From Clusia tigrina (Eukaryota; Arthropoda; Insecta; Diptera; Clusiidae), in the NCBI GenBank assembly GCA_920105625.2, contig OV050031.1, positions 74,409,995 through 74,473,994 on the forward strand: a stretch of 64,000 nt of DNA, read 5' to 3'. The position numbers and the translations under genes are program-made. Below the pieces are notes generated by a model. It worked only from the letters and a program-made list of their open reading frames with translations, did no database searches and was not told the DNA's origin. Positions 1-12,420 of this stretch are shown in pieces. Within the stretch, counting starts at the first letter, position 1. Every line of letters starts with the position of its first letter.

Positions 1-1139
1 CTGTATGGGTCTCAGTTGTTGCCGCTCTCGATTGGGTTGTCTGCTGCCTTCTCTATGCCTATGTCTAACCTCTCTGCCTCAGTCGGCGGCGCAGCCTCTG
101 TCGGCGTCGCAGCCTCTGTCAGCGACTCTGTAGGCGTCTCAGTCGCCGCCGCTGTAGGTTTGGGGTCTGCGGCCTCTTCTATGCCTATATCTACCCCTAT
201 ATTCCTCAGTCGGCGTCTCAGTCGGCGTCGCCGCATCTGTCAGCATCTCTGTAAGCGTCTCAGTCGCTGTCGATTGGGGTGTCTGCTGCCTTCTCTATGC
301 CAATATCTACCCCTATCTGTCTAACACGGCGTCGCAGCCTCTGTCAGCGTCTCTGTAGGTGTCTCAGTCGCTGCCGCTGTCGATTGGGGGGTCTGCTGTT
401 TTCTCTATGCCTATATCTACCCTTATCTGCCTCATTCGGCGTCGCAGCCTCTGTCAGCATCTCTGTAATCGTCTCAGTCGCTGCCGCTGTCGATTGGGGG
501 GGATCTGCTGCCTTCTCTATGCCTATGTCTACCCTTATCTGCCCCAGTCGGCGTCTCAGTCAGCGTCGAAGCCTCTGTCAGCCTCTATGAATGCGTCTCA
601 GTCGCTGCGGCTGTCGATTGGGGGGGTCTGCTGCCTCCTCTATGCCTATATCTACCCCAATCTGCCTCAGTCGGCGTCTCAGTCGGCATCGCAGAATATG
701 TCAGCGTCTCTGTAGTCGACTCAGTCGCTGCCGCTGTTGATTGGGGGTCTGCTGACTTCTCTATGCCTATCTCTTCCCCTATCTGCCTCAGTCGGCGCCA
801 CAGTCGGCTTCGCAGCCTCTATCAGCGTCTCTGTATGGGTCTCAGTTGTTGCCGCTCTCATTGGGTTGTCTGCTGCCTTCTCTATGCCTATGTCTAACCT
901 TCTCTGCCTCAGTCGGCGGCGCAGCCTCAGTCGGCGTCGCAGCCTCTGTCAACGTCTCTGTAGGTGTCTCAGTCGCTGCCGCTGTCGATTGGGTGGGTCT
1001 GCTGTTTTCTCTATGCTTATGTCTACCCCTATCTGCCTCAGTCGGCGTCTCAGTCGGCGTCGGAGCCTCTGTCAGCATCTCTGTAATCGTCTCAGTCGCT
1101 GCCGCTGTCGATTGGGTGGTCTGCTGCTTTCTCTATGCC
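1..1139 (+). repeat. Satellite segment left of the assembly gap, with its own short higher-order repeat
   Basis: About nine monomers. The unit beginning at base 1 (CTGTATGGGTCTCAGTTG, then a GCCGCTCTC variant) recurs at 832. Units with CTGCTGTTTTCTC followed by CTGTAATCGTCTCAG occur near 359-480 and again near 957-1100. This indicates a higher-order period of roughly 0.6-0.83 kb with indels. The combination of variants (GTCGGCGGCGCAGCC, GTAATCGTC, TGTTTTCTC) is not repeated as a block elsewhere in the window, so this segment looks like a different sub-array from the one that starts right of the gap. Confidence 0.8.
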
Positions 1140-1339
1140 NNNNNNNNNNNNNNNNNNNNNNNNNNNNNNNNNNNNNNNNNNNNNNNNNNNNNNNNNNNNN
1201 NNNNNNNNNNNNNNNNNNNNNNNNNNNNNNNNNNNNNNNNNNNNNNNNNNNNNNNNNNNNNNNNNNNNNNNNNNNNNNNNNNNNNNNNNNNNNNNNNNNN
1301 NNNNNNNNNNNNNNNNNNNNNNNNNNNNNNNNNNNNNNN
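1140..1339. other. Assembly gap, exactly 200 N
   Basis: An uninterrupted run of N from 1140 to 1339. A fixed 200-base gap is a scaffolder convention (it is the default of at least one Hi-C scaffolder, YaHS) and does not measure the missing length. The left contig ends inside a monomer at CTTTCTCTATGCC. The right contig starts inside another at GCTCTGTTAACATC, which equals position 6914 onward. Sequence across the gap is unknown, and any open frame drawn through it is meaningless. Confidence 0.98.
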
Positions 1340-4300
1340 GCTCTGTTAACATCTCTGTAGGCGTCTCAGTCGCTGCCGCTGTCGATTGGGGGGTCTGCTG
1401 CCTTCTCTATGCCAATATCTACCCATCTCTGCCTCAGTCGGCGTCTCAGTCGGCGTCGCAGCCTCTGTCAGCCTCTCTGAATGCGTCTCAGTCGCTGCCG
1501 CTGTCGATTGGGGGGTCTGCTGGCTTCTCTATGCCTATATATATCCCTATCTGCCGCAGTCGGCGTCTCAGTCGGCGTCGCAGCCTCTGTGAGCATCTCT
1601 GTAGGCGTCTCAGTCGCTGCGGCTGTCGATTGGGGGGTCTGAGACCTTCTCTTTGCCTATATCTACCCCAATCTGTCTCAGTCGGCATCTCAGTCGGCAT
1701 CGCAGCCTCTGTCAGCGGCTATGTAGGCGTCTCAGTCACTGCCGCTGTCGATTGGGGGGGTCTGCTGCCTTCTCTATGCCAATATCTACCCTTATCTGCC
1801 TCAGTCGGCGTCGCAGAATCTGTCAGCGTCTCTGAATGCGTCTCAGTCGCCGCCGCTGTCGATTGGGGGTCTGATGCCTTCTCTTTGCCTATATCGACCC
1901 GTATCTGCCTCAGTCGGCATCTCAGTCGGTGTCGCAGCCTCTGCCAGCGTCTCTGAAGGCGTCTCATTTGTTGCCGCTGTCGATTGGGGGTCTGCTGCCT
2001 TCTCTATGCCCATATTTACCCCTATTTGCCTCAGTCGGTGTCTCAGTCGGTGTCGCAGCCTCTTGTCAGCGTCTCTGTAGGCATCTCAGTCGCCGCCCTA
2101 GTCGATTGGGGGTCTGCTGCCTTCTGTATGCCTATATCTGCCTGTATCTGCCTCAGTCGGCATCTCAGTCGGCGTCGCAGCCTCTATCAGCATCTCTGTA
2201 GGCGTCTCAGTTGTTGCCGCTGTCGATTGGGGGTCTGCTGCCTTCTCTATGCCTATATCTACCCCTATCTGCCTCAGTCGGCGTCTCAGTCGGCGTCTCT
2301 GTAGGCGTCTCAGACGCTGCCGCTGTCGATTGGGAGGTCTGCTGCCTTCTCTATGCCGATATCTACCCCAATTTGCCTCAGTCGGTGTCTCAGTCGGCGT
2401 CGCAGCTTCTTGTCAGCGTCTCTGTAGGCATCTCTGTCGCTGCCGTAGTCGATTGGGTGTCTGCTGCCTTCTGTATGCCTATATCTGCCCCTATCTGCCT
2501 CAGGCGGCATCTCAGTCGGCGTCGGAGCCTCTATCAGCGTCTCTGTATGCATCTCAATTGATGCCGCAGTCGATTGGGTTGTCTGCTGCCTTCTCTATGC
2601 CTATGTCTAACCCTCTCTGCCTCAGTCGGCTTCTCAGTCGGCGTCGCAGCCTCTGTCAGCGTCTCTGTAGGCGTCTCAGTCGCTGCCGCTGTCGATTGGG
2701 GGTCTGCTGCCTTCTCTATGCCTATATCCACCCCTATCTGCCTCAGTCGGCGTCTCAGTCGGCGTCGCAGCCTCTTGTTAGCGTCTCTGTAGGCGTCTCA
2801 GTCGCTGCAGTTGTCGATTGGGGGGTCTGCTGCCTTCTCTATGCCTATATCTACCACTATCTGCCTCAGTCGGCGTCTCAATCGGCACCGCAGCCATTGT
2901 CAGCGTCTATGTAGGCGTCTCAGTCGTTGCCGCTGTCGATTGGGGGTGTCTGCTGCCTTCTCTATGCCTATATCTACCCCTACCTGCCTCAGTCGGCGTC
3001 TCAGTCGGCGTCGCAGCCTCTGTCAGCGTCTATGTAGGCGTCTCAGTCACTGCCGCTGTCGATTGGGGGTGTCTGCTGCCTTCTCTATGCCAATATCTAC
3101 CCTTATCAGCCTCAGTCGGCGTCGCAGCCTCTGTCAGCGTCTCTGAATGCGTCTCAGTCGCTGCCGCTGTCGATTGGGGGTCTGCTGCCTTCTCTATGCC
3201 TTTATCTACCCCTATCTGCCTCAGTCGGCGTCTCAGTCGGCGTCGCAGCAGCTTGTCAGCCTCTCTGAATCCGTCTCAGTCGCTGCCGCTGTCGATTGGG
3301 GGTCTGCTGCCTTCTCTATGCCTATATCTACCCCTACCTGTTTCAGTCGGTATCCCAGTCGGCGTCTCAGCCTCTGTCAGCGTCTCTGTAGGCGTCTCAG
3401 TCGCTGCCGCTGTCGATTGGGGGGTCTGCTGCCTTCTCTCTGCCTATGTCTACCCTTATCTGCCTCAGTCGGCGTCTCAGTCAGCGTCGCAGCCTCTGTC
3501 AGCCTCTCTGAACGTGTCTCAGTCGCTGCCGCTGTCGATTGGGGGGTCTGCTGCCTTCTCTATGCCTATATCTATCCCTATCTGCCTCAGTCGGCGTCGC
3601 AGTCGCTGCCGCTGTCGACTGGGGGGTCTGCTGCCTTCTCTATGCCTATATCTACCCCTACCTGCCTCAGTCGGCGTCTCAGTCGGCGTCGCAGCCTCTG
3701 TCAGCGTCTCTGTAGGCGTCTCAGTCACTGCCGCTGTTGATTGGGGGGTCTGCTGCCTTCTCTATGCCTATATCTACCCCTATCTGCCTCAGTCGGCGTC
3801 TCAGTCGGCGTCGCAGCCTCTGTCAGCGTCTCTGAATCCGTCTCAGTCGCTGCCGCTGTCGATTGGGGGTCTGCTGCCTTCTCTATGCCTATATCTACCC
3901 CTATCTGCCTCAGTCGGCGTCTCAGTCGGCGTCGCAGCCTCTTGTCAGCGTCTCTGTAGGCGTCTCAGTCGCTGCCGCTGTCGATTGTGGGGTCTGCTGC
4001 CTTCTCTATGCCTATGCCTAACCCTCTCTGCCTCAGTCGGCGTCGCAGCCTCTGCCGGCGTCCCAGCCTCTGTCAGCGTCTCTGTAGGCGTCTCAGTCGC
4101 TTCCGCTGTCGACTGGGGGGTCTGCTGCCTTCTCAATGCCAATATCTACCAATATCTGCCTCAGTCGGCGTCTCAGTCGGCGTCGCAGCCTCTGTCAGCC
4201 TCTATGAATCCGTCTCAGTCGCTGCCGCTGTCGATTGGGGGTCTGCTGCCTTCTCTATGCCTATATCTACCCCTACCAGTTTCAGTCGGTATCCCAGTCG

Positions 4301-6841
4301 GCGTCGCAGCCTCTGTCAGCGTCTCTGTAGGCGTCTCAGTCGCTGCCGCTGTCGATTGGGGGGTCTGCTGCCTTCTCTCTGCCTATGTCTACCCGTATCT
4401 GCCTCAGTCGGCGTCTCAGTGGGCGTCGCAGCCCTGTCAGCGTCTCTGTAGGTGTCTCAGTCGCTGCCGCTGTCGATTGGGGGATCTGCTGCCTTCTCTA
4501 TGCCTATATCTACCCCTATCTGCCTCAGTCGGCGTCTCAGTGGGCGTCGCAGCCCTGTCAGCGTCTCTGTAGGTGTCTCAGTCGCTGCCGCTGTCGATTG
4601 GGGGATCTGTTGCCTTCTCTATGCCTATATCTAAACCTATCTGCCTGAGCCGGCGTCTCAGTCGGCGTCGCAGCCTCTGCCAGCATCTCTTTAAGCGTCT
4701 CAGTCGCTGCCGCTGTCGATTGGGGGGTCTGCTGCCTTCTCTATGCCTATGTCTACCCTTATCTACCTCAGTCGGCGTCTCAGTCAGCGTCGCAGCCTCT
4801 GTCAGCCTCTCTGAACGTGTCTCAGTCGCTGCCGCTGTCGATTGGGCGGTCTGCTGCCTTCTCTATGCCTATATCTACTCCTCTCTGCCTCAGTCGGTGT
4901 CTCAGTCGGCTTCGCAGCCTCTGTCAGCGTCTCTGTAGGCGTCTCAGTCGTTGCCGCTGTCGATTGGAGGGGGGATGGGACTGCTGCCTTTTCTATGCCT
5001 ATACCTACCCATCTCTGCCTCAGTCGGCGTCCCAGTGGGCGTCGGAGCCGCTGTCAGCGTCTCTGTAGGCGACTCAGACGCTGCCACTGTCGATTGTGGG
5101 ATCTGCTGCCTTCTCTACGCCTATATCTACCCCTATCTGCCTCAGTCGGTGTCTCAGTGGGCGTCGCAGCCTCTGACAGCGTCTCTGTAGGTGTCTCAGT
5201 CGCTGCCGCTGTCGATTGGGGGATCTGCTGCCTTCTCTATGCCCCTATATACCCCTATCTGCCTGAGTCAGCGTCTCAGTCGGCGCCGCAGCCTCTGCTA
5301 GCATCTCTTTAAGCGTCTCAGTCGCTGCCGCTGTCGATTGGAGGGGGGATGGGTCTGCTGCCTTCTCTATGCCTATATCTACCCCTATCTGCCTCAGTCG
5401 GCGTCTCAGTCGGCGTCTCAGTCGGCGTCGCAGCCTCTGTCAGCGTCTCTGTAGGCGACTCAGTCGCTGCCACTGTCGATTGGGGGATCTGCTGCCTTCT
5501 CTACGCCTATATCTACCCCTATCAGCCTCAGTCGGCGTCTCAGTGGGCGTAGCAGCCCTGTCAGCGTCTCTGTAGGTGTCTCAGTCGCTGCCGCTGTCGA
5601 TTGGGGGATCTGCTGCCTTCTCTATGCCTATATCTACCCCTATCTGCCTGAGTCGGCGTCTCAGTCGGCGTCGCAGCCCTGTCAGCGTCTCTGTAGGTGT
5701 CTCAGTCGCTGCTGCTGTCGATTGGGGGGTCTGCTGCCTTCTCTATGTCTATATCTACCCCTATCTGCCTGAGTCGGCGTCTCAGTCACCGTCGCAGCCT
5801 CTGTCAGCCTCTCTGAACGCGTCTCAGTCGCTGACGCTGTCGATTGGGGGGTCTGCTGCCTTCTCTCTGCCTATGTCTACCCTTATCTGCCTCAGTCGGC
5901 GTCTCAGTCACCGTCGCAGCCTCTGTCAGCCTCTCTGAATGCGTCTCAGTCGCTGCCGCTGTCGATTGGGGGGTCTGCTGCCTTCTCTATGCCTATATCT
6001 ATCTACTCCTCTCTGCCTCAGTCGGCGTCTCAGTCGGCTTCGCAGCCCCTGTCAGCGTCTCTGTAGGCGTCTCAGTCGTTGCCGCTGTCGATTGGAGGGG
6101 GGATGGGACTGCTGCCTTTTCAATGCCTATATCTACCCATCTCTGCCTCAGTCGGCGTCCCAGTGGGCGTCGCATCCTCTGTCAGCGTCTCTGTAGGCGA
6201 CTCAGTCGCTGCCACTGTCGATTGGGGGATCTGCTGCCTTCTCTACGCCTATATCTACCCCTATCTGCCTCAGTCGCCGTCTCAGTGGGCGTCGCAGCCC
6301 TGTCAGCGTCTCTGTAGGTGTCTCAGTCGCTGCCGCTGTCGATTGGGGGATCTTCTGCATTCTCTATGCCTATATCTACCCCTATCTGCCTGAGTCGGCG
6401 TCTCAGTCGGCGTCGCAGCCTCTGCCAGCATCTCTTTAAGCGTCTCAGTCGCTGCCGCTGTCGATTGGGGGGGTCTGCTGCCTTCTCTATGCCTATGTCT
6501 ACCCTTATCTGCCTCAGTCGGCATCTCAGTCAGCGTCGCAGCCTCTGTCAGCCTCTCTGAACGTGTCTCAGTCGTTGCCGCTGTCGATTGGGGGGTCTGC
6601 TGCCTTCTCTATGCCTATATCTACTCCTGTCTGCCTCAGTCGGCGTCTCAGTCGGCTTCGCAGCCTCTGGCAGCGTCTCTGTAGGCGTCTCAGTCGCTGC
6701 CGCTGTCGATTGGAGGGGGATGGGACTGCTGCCTTTTCTATGCCAATATCTACCCATCTCTGCCTCAGTCGGCGCTCCAGTGGGCGTCGCAGCCTCTGTC
6801 AGCGTCTCTGTATGCGACTCAGTCGCTGCCGCTGTCGATTG
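1340..6841 (+). repeat. Higher-order block P, copy 1 (~5.5 kb)
   Basis: About 45 monomers, collinear with copy 2 at an offset of 5574 bp at the left end and 5592-5593 bp further right. The first ~950 bp appears identical to 6914 onward. The first offset change is a 19-bp deletion in this copy near 2298 (the GTCGCAGCCTC-type stretch is missing, leaving GTCTCTGTAGGC directly after GTCTCAGTCGGC). The block carries the marker monomers with TATATATATCCC (~1537), CATCTCAATTGATGCC (~2550) and the G-rich GGAGGGGGGATGGGA (~4965, ~6093). Its true left end is hidden by the gap. Confidence 0.9.
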
Positions 6842-9800
6842 GGGGGTCTGGTGCATTGTCTATGCCTTTATCTATCCCTATCTGCCTCAGTCGGCGTCTC
6901 AGTCGTCGTCGCAGCTCTGTTAACATCTCTGTAGGCGTCTCAGTCGCTGCCGCTGTCGATTGGGGGGTCTGCTGCCTTCTCTATGCCAATATCTACCCAT
7001 CTCTGCCTCAGTCGGCGTCTCAGTCGGCGTCGCAGCCTCTGTCAGCCTCTCTGAATGCGTCTCAGTCGCTGCCGCTGTCGATTGGGGGGTCTGCTGGCTT
7101 CTCTATGCCTATATATATCCCTATCTGCCGCAGTCGGCGTCTCAGTCGGCGTCGCAGCCTCTGTGAGCATCTCTGTAGGCGTCTCAGTCGCTGCGGCTGT
7201 CGATTGGGGGGTCTGAGACCTTCTCTTTGCCTATATCTACCCCAATCTGTCTCAGTCGGCATCTCAGTCGGCATCGCAGCCTCTGTCAGCGGCTATGTAG
7301 GCGTCTCAGTCACTGCCGCTGTCGATTGGGGGGGTCTGCTGCCTTCTCTATGCCAATATCTACCCTTATCTGCCTCAGTCGGCGTCGCAGAATCTGTCAG
7401 CGTCTCTGAATGCGTCTCAGTCGCCGCCGCTGTCGATTGGGGGTCTGATGCCTTCTCTTTGCCTATATCGACCCGTATCTGCCTCAGTCGGCATCTCAGT
7501 CGGTGTCGCAGCCTCTGCCAGCGTCTCTGAAGGCGTCTCATTTGTTGCCGCTGTCGATTGGGGGTCTGCTGCCTTCTCTATGCCCATATTTACCCCTATT
7601 TGCCTCAGTCGGTGTCTCAGTCGGTGTCGCAGCCTCTTGTCAGCGTCTCTGTAGGCATCTCAGTCGCCGCCCTAGTCGATTGGGGGTCTGCTGCCTTCTG
7701 TATGCCTATATCTGCCTGTATCTGCCTCAGTCGGCATCTCAGTCGGCGTCGCAGCCTCTATCAGCATCTCTGTAGGCGTCTCAGTTGTTGCCGCTGTCGA
7801 TTGGGGGTCTGCTGCCTTCTCTATGCCTATATCTACCCCTATCTGCCTCAGTCGGCGTCTCAGTCGGTGTCGCAGCCTCTTTTCAGCGTCTCTGTAGGCT
7901 TCTCAGTCGCTGCCGTTGTCGATTGGGAGGTCTGCTGCCTTCTCTATGCCGATATCTACCCCAATTTGCCTCAGTCGGTGTCTCAGTCGGCGTCGCAGCT
8001 TCTTGTCAGCGTCTCTGTAGGCATCTCTGTCGCTGCCGTAGTCGATTGGGTGTCTGCTGCCTTCTGTATGCCTATATCTGCCCCTATCTGCCTCAGGCGG
8101 CATCTCAGTCGGCGTCGGAGCCTCTATCAGCGTCTCTGTATGCATCTCAATTGATGCCGCTGTCGATTGGGTTGTCTGCTGCCTTCTCTATGCCTATGTC
8201 TAACCCTCTCTGCCTCAGTCGGCTTCTCAGTCGGCGTCGCAGCCTCTGTCAGCGTCTCTGTAGGCGTCTCAGTCGCTGCCGCTGTCGATTGGGGGTCTGC
8301 TGCCTTCTCTATGCCTATATCCACCCCTATCTGCCTCAGTCGGCGTCTCAGTCGGCGTCGCAGCCTCTTGTCAGCGTCTCTGTAGGCGTCTCAGTAGCTG
8401 CAATTGTCGATTGGGGGGTCTGCTGCCTTCTCTATGCCTATATCTACCACTATCTGCCTCAGTCGGCGTCTCAATCGGCACCGCAGCCATTGTCAGCGTC
8501 TATGTAGGCGTCTCAGTCGTTGCCGCTGTCGATTATATCTACCCCTATCTGCCTCATGCCTATATCTACCCCTATCTGCCTCAGTCGGCGTCTCAGTCGG
8601 CGTCGCCGCCACTGTCAGCGTCTATGTAGGCGTCTCAGTCACTGCCGCTGTCGATTGGGGGTTTCTGCTGCCTTCTCTATGCCAATATCTACCCCTATCA
8701 GCCTCAGTCGGCGTCGCAGCCTCTGTCAGCGTCTCTGAATGCGTCTCAGTCGCTGCCGCTGTCGATTGGGGGTCTGCTGCCTTCTCTATGCCTATATCTA
8801 CCCCTATCTGCCTCAGTCGGCGTCTCAGTCGGCGTCGCAGCAGCTTGTCAGCCTCTCTGAATCCGTCTCAGTCGCTGCCGCTGTCGATTGGGGGTCTGCT
8901 GCCTTCTCTATGCCTATATCTACCCCTACCTGTTTCAGTCGGTATCCCAGTCGGCGTCTCAGCCTCTGTCAGCGTCTCTGTAGGCGTCTCAGTCGCTGCC
9001 GCTGTCGATTGGGGGGTCTGCTGCCTTCTCTCTGCCTATGTATACCCTTATCTGCCTCAGTCGGCGTCTCAGTCAGCGTCGCAGCCTCTGTCAGCCTCTC
9101 TGAACGTGTCTCAGTCGCTGCCGCTGTCGATTGGAGGGTCTGCTGCCTTCTCTATGCCTATATCTATCCCTATCTGCCTCAGTCGGCGTCGCAGTCGCTG
9201 CCGCTGTCGATTGGGGGGTCTGCTGCCTTCTCTATGCCTATATCTACCCCTATCTGCCTCAGTCGGCGTCTCAGTCGGCGTCGCAGCCTCTGTCAGCGTC
9301 TCTGTAGGCGTCTCAGTCACTGCCGCTGTTGATTGGGGGGTCTGCTGCCTTCTCTATGCCTATATCTACCCCTATCTGCCTCAGTCGGCGTCTCAGTCGG
9401 CGTCGCAGCCTCTGTCAGCGTCTCTGAATCCGTCTCAGTCGCTGCCGCTGTCGATTGGGGGTCTGCTGCCTTCTCTATGCCTATATCTACCCCTATCTGC
9501 CTCAGTCGGCGTCTCAGTCGGCGTCGCAGCCTCTTGTCAGCGTCTCTGTAGGCGTCTCAGTCACTGCCGCTGTTGATTGTGGGGTCTGCTGCCTTCTCTA
9601 TGCCTATGCCTAACCCTCTCTGCCTCAGTCGGCGTCGCAGCCTCTGCCGGCGTCCCAGCCTCTGTCAGCGTCTCTGTAGGCGTCTCAGTCGCTTCCGCTG
9701 TCGACTGGGGGGTCTGCTGCCTTCTCAATGCCAATATCTACCAATATCTGCCTCAGTCGGCGTCTCAGTCGGCGTCGCAGCCTCTGTCAGCCTCTATGAA

Positions 9801-12420
9801 TCCGTCTCAGTCGCTGCCGCTGTCGATTGGGGGTCTGCTGCCTTCTCTATGCCTATATCTACCCCTACCAGTTTCAGTCGGTATCCCAGTCGGCGTCGCA
9901 GCCTCTGTCAGCGTCTCTGTAGGCGTCTCAGTCGCTGCCGCTGTCGATTGGGGGGTCTGCTGCCTTCTCTCTGCCTATGTCTACCCTTATCTGCCTCAGT
10001 CGGCGTCTCAGTGGGCGTCGCAGCCCTGTCAGCGTCTCTGTAGGTGTCTCAGTCGCTGCCGCTGTCGATTGTGGGATCTGCTGCCTTCTCTACGCCTATA
10101 TCTACCCCTATCTGCCTCAGTCGGCGTCTCAGTGGGCGTCGCAGCCCTGTCAGCGTCTCTGTAGGTGTCTCAGTCGCTGCCGCTGTCGATTGGGGGATCT
10201 GTTGCCTTCTCTATGCCTATATCTAAACCTATCTGCCTGAGCCGGCGTCTCAGTCGGCGTTGCAGCCTCTGCCAGCATCTCTTTAAGCGTCTCAGTCGCT
10301 GCCGCTGTCGATTGGGGGGTCTGCTGCCTTCTCTATGCCTATGTCTACCCTTATCTACCTCAGTCGGCGTCTCAGTCAGCGTCGCAGCCTCTGTCAGCCT
10401 CTCTGAACGTGTCTCAGTCGCTGCCGCTGTCGATTGGGCGGTCTGCTGCCTTCTCTATGCCTATATCTACTCCTCTCTGCCTCAGTCGGTGTCTCAGTCG
10501 GCTTCGCAGCCTCTGTCAGCGTCTCTGTAGGCGTCTCAGTCGTTGCCGCTGTCGATTGGAGGGGGGATGGGACTGCTGCCTTTTCTATGCCTATACCTAC
10601 CCATCTCTGCCTCAGTCGGCGTCCCAGTGGGCGTCGGAGCCGCTGTCAGCGTCTCTGTAGGCGACTCAGACGCTGCCACTGTCGATTGTGGGATCTGCTG
10701 CCTTCTCTACGCCTATATCTACCCCTATCTGCCTCAGTCGGTGTCTCAGTGGGCGTCGCAGCCTCTGACAGCGTCTCTGTAGGTGTCTCAGTCGCTGCCG
10801 CTGTCGATTGGGGGATCTGCTGCCTTCTCTATGCCCCTATATACCCCTATCTGCCTGAGTCAGCGTCTCAGTCGGCGCCGCAGCCTCTGCTAGCATCTCT
10901 TTAAGCGTCTCAGTCGCTGCCGCTGTCGATTGGAGGGGGGATGGGTCTGCTGCCTTCTCTATGCCTATATCTACCCCTATCTGCCTCAGTCGGCGTCTCA
11001 GTCGGCGTCTCAGTCGGCGTCGCAGCCTCTGTCAGCGTCTCTGTAGGCGACTCAGTCGCTGCCACTGTCGATTGGGGGATCTGCTGCCTTCTCTACGCCT
11101 ATATCTACCCCTATCAGCCTCAGTCGGCGTCTCAGTGGGCGTAGCAGCCCTGTCAGCGTCTCTGTAGGTGTCTCAGTCGCTGCCGCTGTCGATTGGGGGA
11201 TCTGCTGCCTTCTCTATGCCTATATCTACCCCTATCTGCCTGAGTCGGCGTCTCAGTCGGCGTCGCAGCCCTGTCAGCGTCTCTGTAGGTGTCTCAGTCG
11301 CTGCTGCTGTCGATTGGGGGATCTGCTGCCTTCTCTATGCCTATATCTACCCCTATCTGCCTGAGTCGGCGTCTCAGTCACCGTCGCAGCCTCTGTCAGC
11401 CTCTCTGAACGCGTCTCAGTCGCTGACGCTGTCGATTGGGGGGTCTGCTGCCTTCTCTCTGCCTATGTCTACCCTTATCTGCCTCAGTCGGCGTCTCAGT
11501 CACCGTCGCAGCCTCTGTCAGCCTCTCTGAACGCGTCTCAGTCGCTGCCGCTGTCGATTGGGGGGTCTGCTGCCTTCTCTATGCCTATATCTATCTACTC
11601 CTCTCTGCCTCAGTCGGCGTCTCAGTCGGCTTCGCAGCCCCTGTCAGCGTCTCTGTAGGCGTCTCAGTCGTTGCCGCTGTCGATTGGAGGGGGGATGGGA
11701 CTGCTGCCTTTTCAATGCCTATATCTACCCATCTCTGCCTCAGTCGGCGTCCCAGTGGGCGTCGCATCCTCTGTCAGCGTCTCTGTAGGCGACTCAGTCG
11801 CTGCCACTGTCGATTGGGGGATCTGCTGCCTTCTCTACGCCTATATCTACCCCTATCTGCCTCAGTCGCCGTCTCAGTGGGCGTCGCAGCCCTGTCAGCG
11901 TCTCTGTAGGTGTCTCAGTCGCTGCCGCTGTCGATTGGGGGATCTTCTGCATTCTCTATGCCTATATCTACCCCTATCTGCCTGAGTCGGCGTCTCAGTC
12001 GGCGTCGCAGCCTCTGCCAGCATCTCTTTAAGCGTCTCAGTCGCTGCCGCTGTCGATTGGGGGGGTCTGCTGCCTTCTCTATGCCTATGTCTACCCTTAT
12101 CTGCCTCAGTCGGCATCTCAGTCAGCGTCGCAGCCTCTGTCAGCCTCTCTGAACGTGTCTCAGTCGTTGCCGCTGTCGATTGGGGGGTCTGCTGCCTTCT
12201 CTATGCCTATATCTACTCCTGTCTGCCTCAGTCGGCGTCTCAGTCGGCTTCGCAGCCTCTGGCAGCGTCTCTGTAGGCGTCTCAGTCGCTGCCGCTGTCG
12301 ATTGGAGGGGGATGGGACTGCTGCCTTTTCTATGCCAATATCTACCCATCTCTGCCTCAGTCGGCGCTCCAGTGGGCGTCGCAGCCTCTGTCAGCGTCTC
12401 TGTATGCGACTCAGTCGCTG
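6842..12420 (+). repeat. Higher-order block P, copy 2 (~5.6 kb)
   Basis: Collinear with copy 1 monomer for monomer. It begins with a diagnostic unit (GGTCTGGTGCATTGTC, then TATGCCTTTATCTATCCC) that also opens copy 3 at about 29079. Differences from copy 1 are few: the 19-bp deletion lies in the other copy, there is a rearranged monomer at 8529-8580, and there are scattered substitutions (for example TATGTATACCC near 9038 for TATGTCTACCC). Collinearity with copy 1 breaks at about 6840/12420. From there copy 1 runs into the GTGCATTG unit and copy 2 into GCCACTGTCGATTGGGGGATC units shared with block R. Confidence 0.9.
8529..8580 (+). repeat. Rearranged monomer with a ~27-bp local duplication
   Basis: Copy 1 has a normal unit at the equivalent place (~2937-2990: GATTGGGGGTGTCTGCTGCC then TTCTCTATGCC). 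Here GATT joins straight to ATATCTACCCCTATCTGCC, followed by TCATGCC and a second TATATCTACCCCTATCTGCC. The G-tract and the TCTGCTGCC motif are lost and the TATATCTACCCC tract is doubled. It looks like a microhomology-mediated or slippage event after the P duplication. Confidence 0.8.

Noticed and set aside
842..1078. Antisense frames rich in Thr-Glu-Thr-Pro as a mucin-like or low-complexity protein
   Set aside because: The motif is the reverse complement of the hexamer part of the monomer and appears on the - strand throughout the window. It does not persist across a monomer boundary except by chance G-tract lengths.
1135..1956. Open frames drawn through the gap (also 737-1360, 846-1349 and 1092-1352)
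   Set aside because: They include 200 undetermined bases, so their continuity is an artefact.
2818..4572. Longest open frame (584 codons, +) as a protein-coding gene
   Set aside because: It is made only of satellite monomers read in shifting frames. The period is not a multiple of three, so the same DNA is read in different frames along the open stretch, and the paralogous DNA in copy 2 is open over a different extent. No start context, domain or non-repeat sequence is present.
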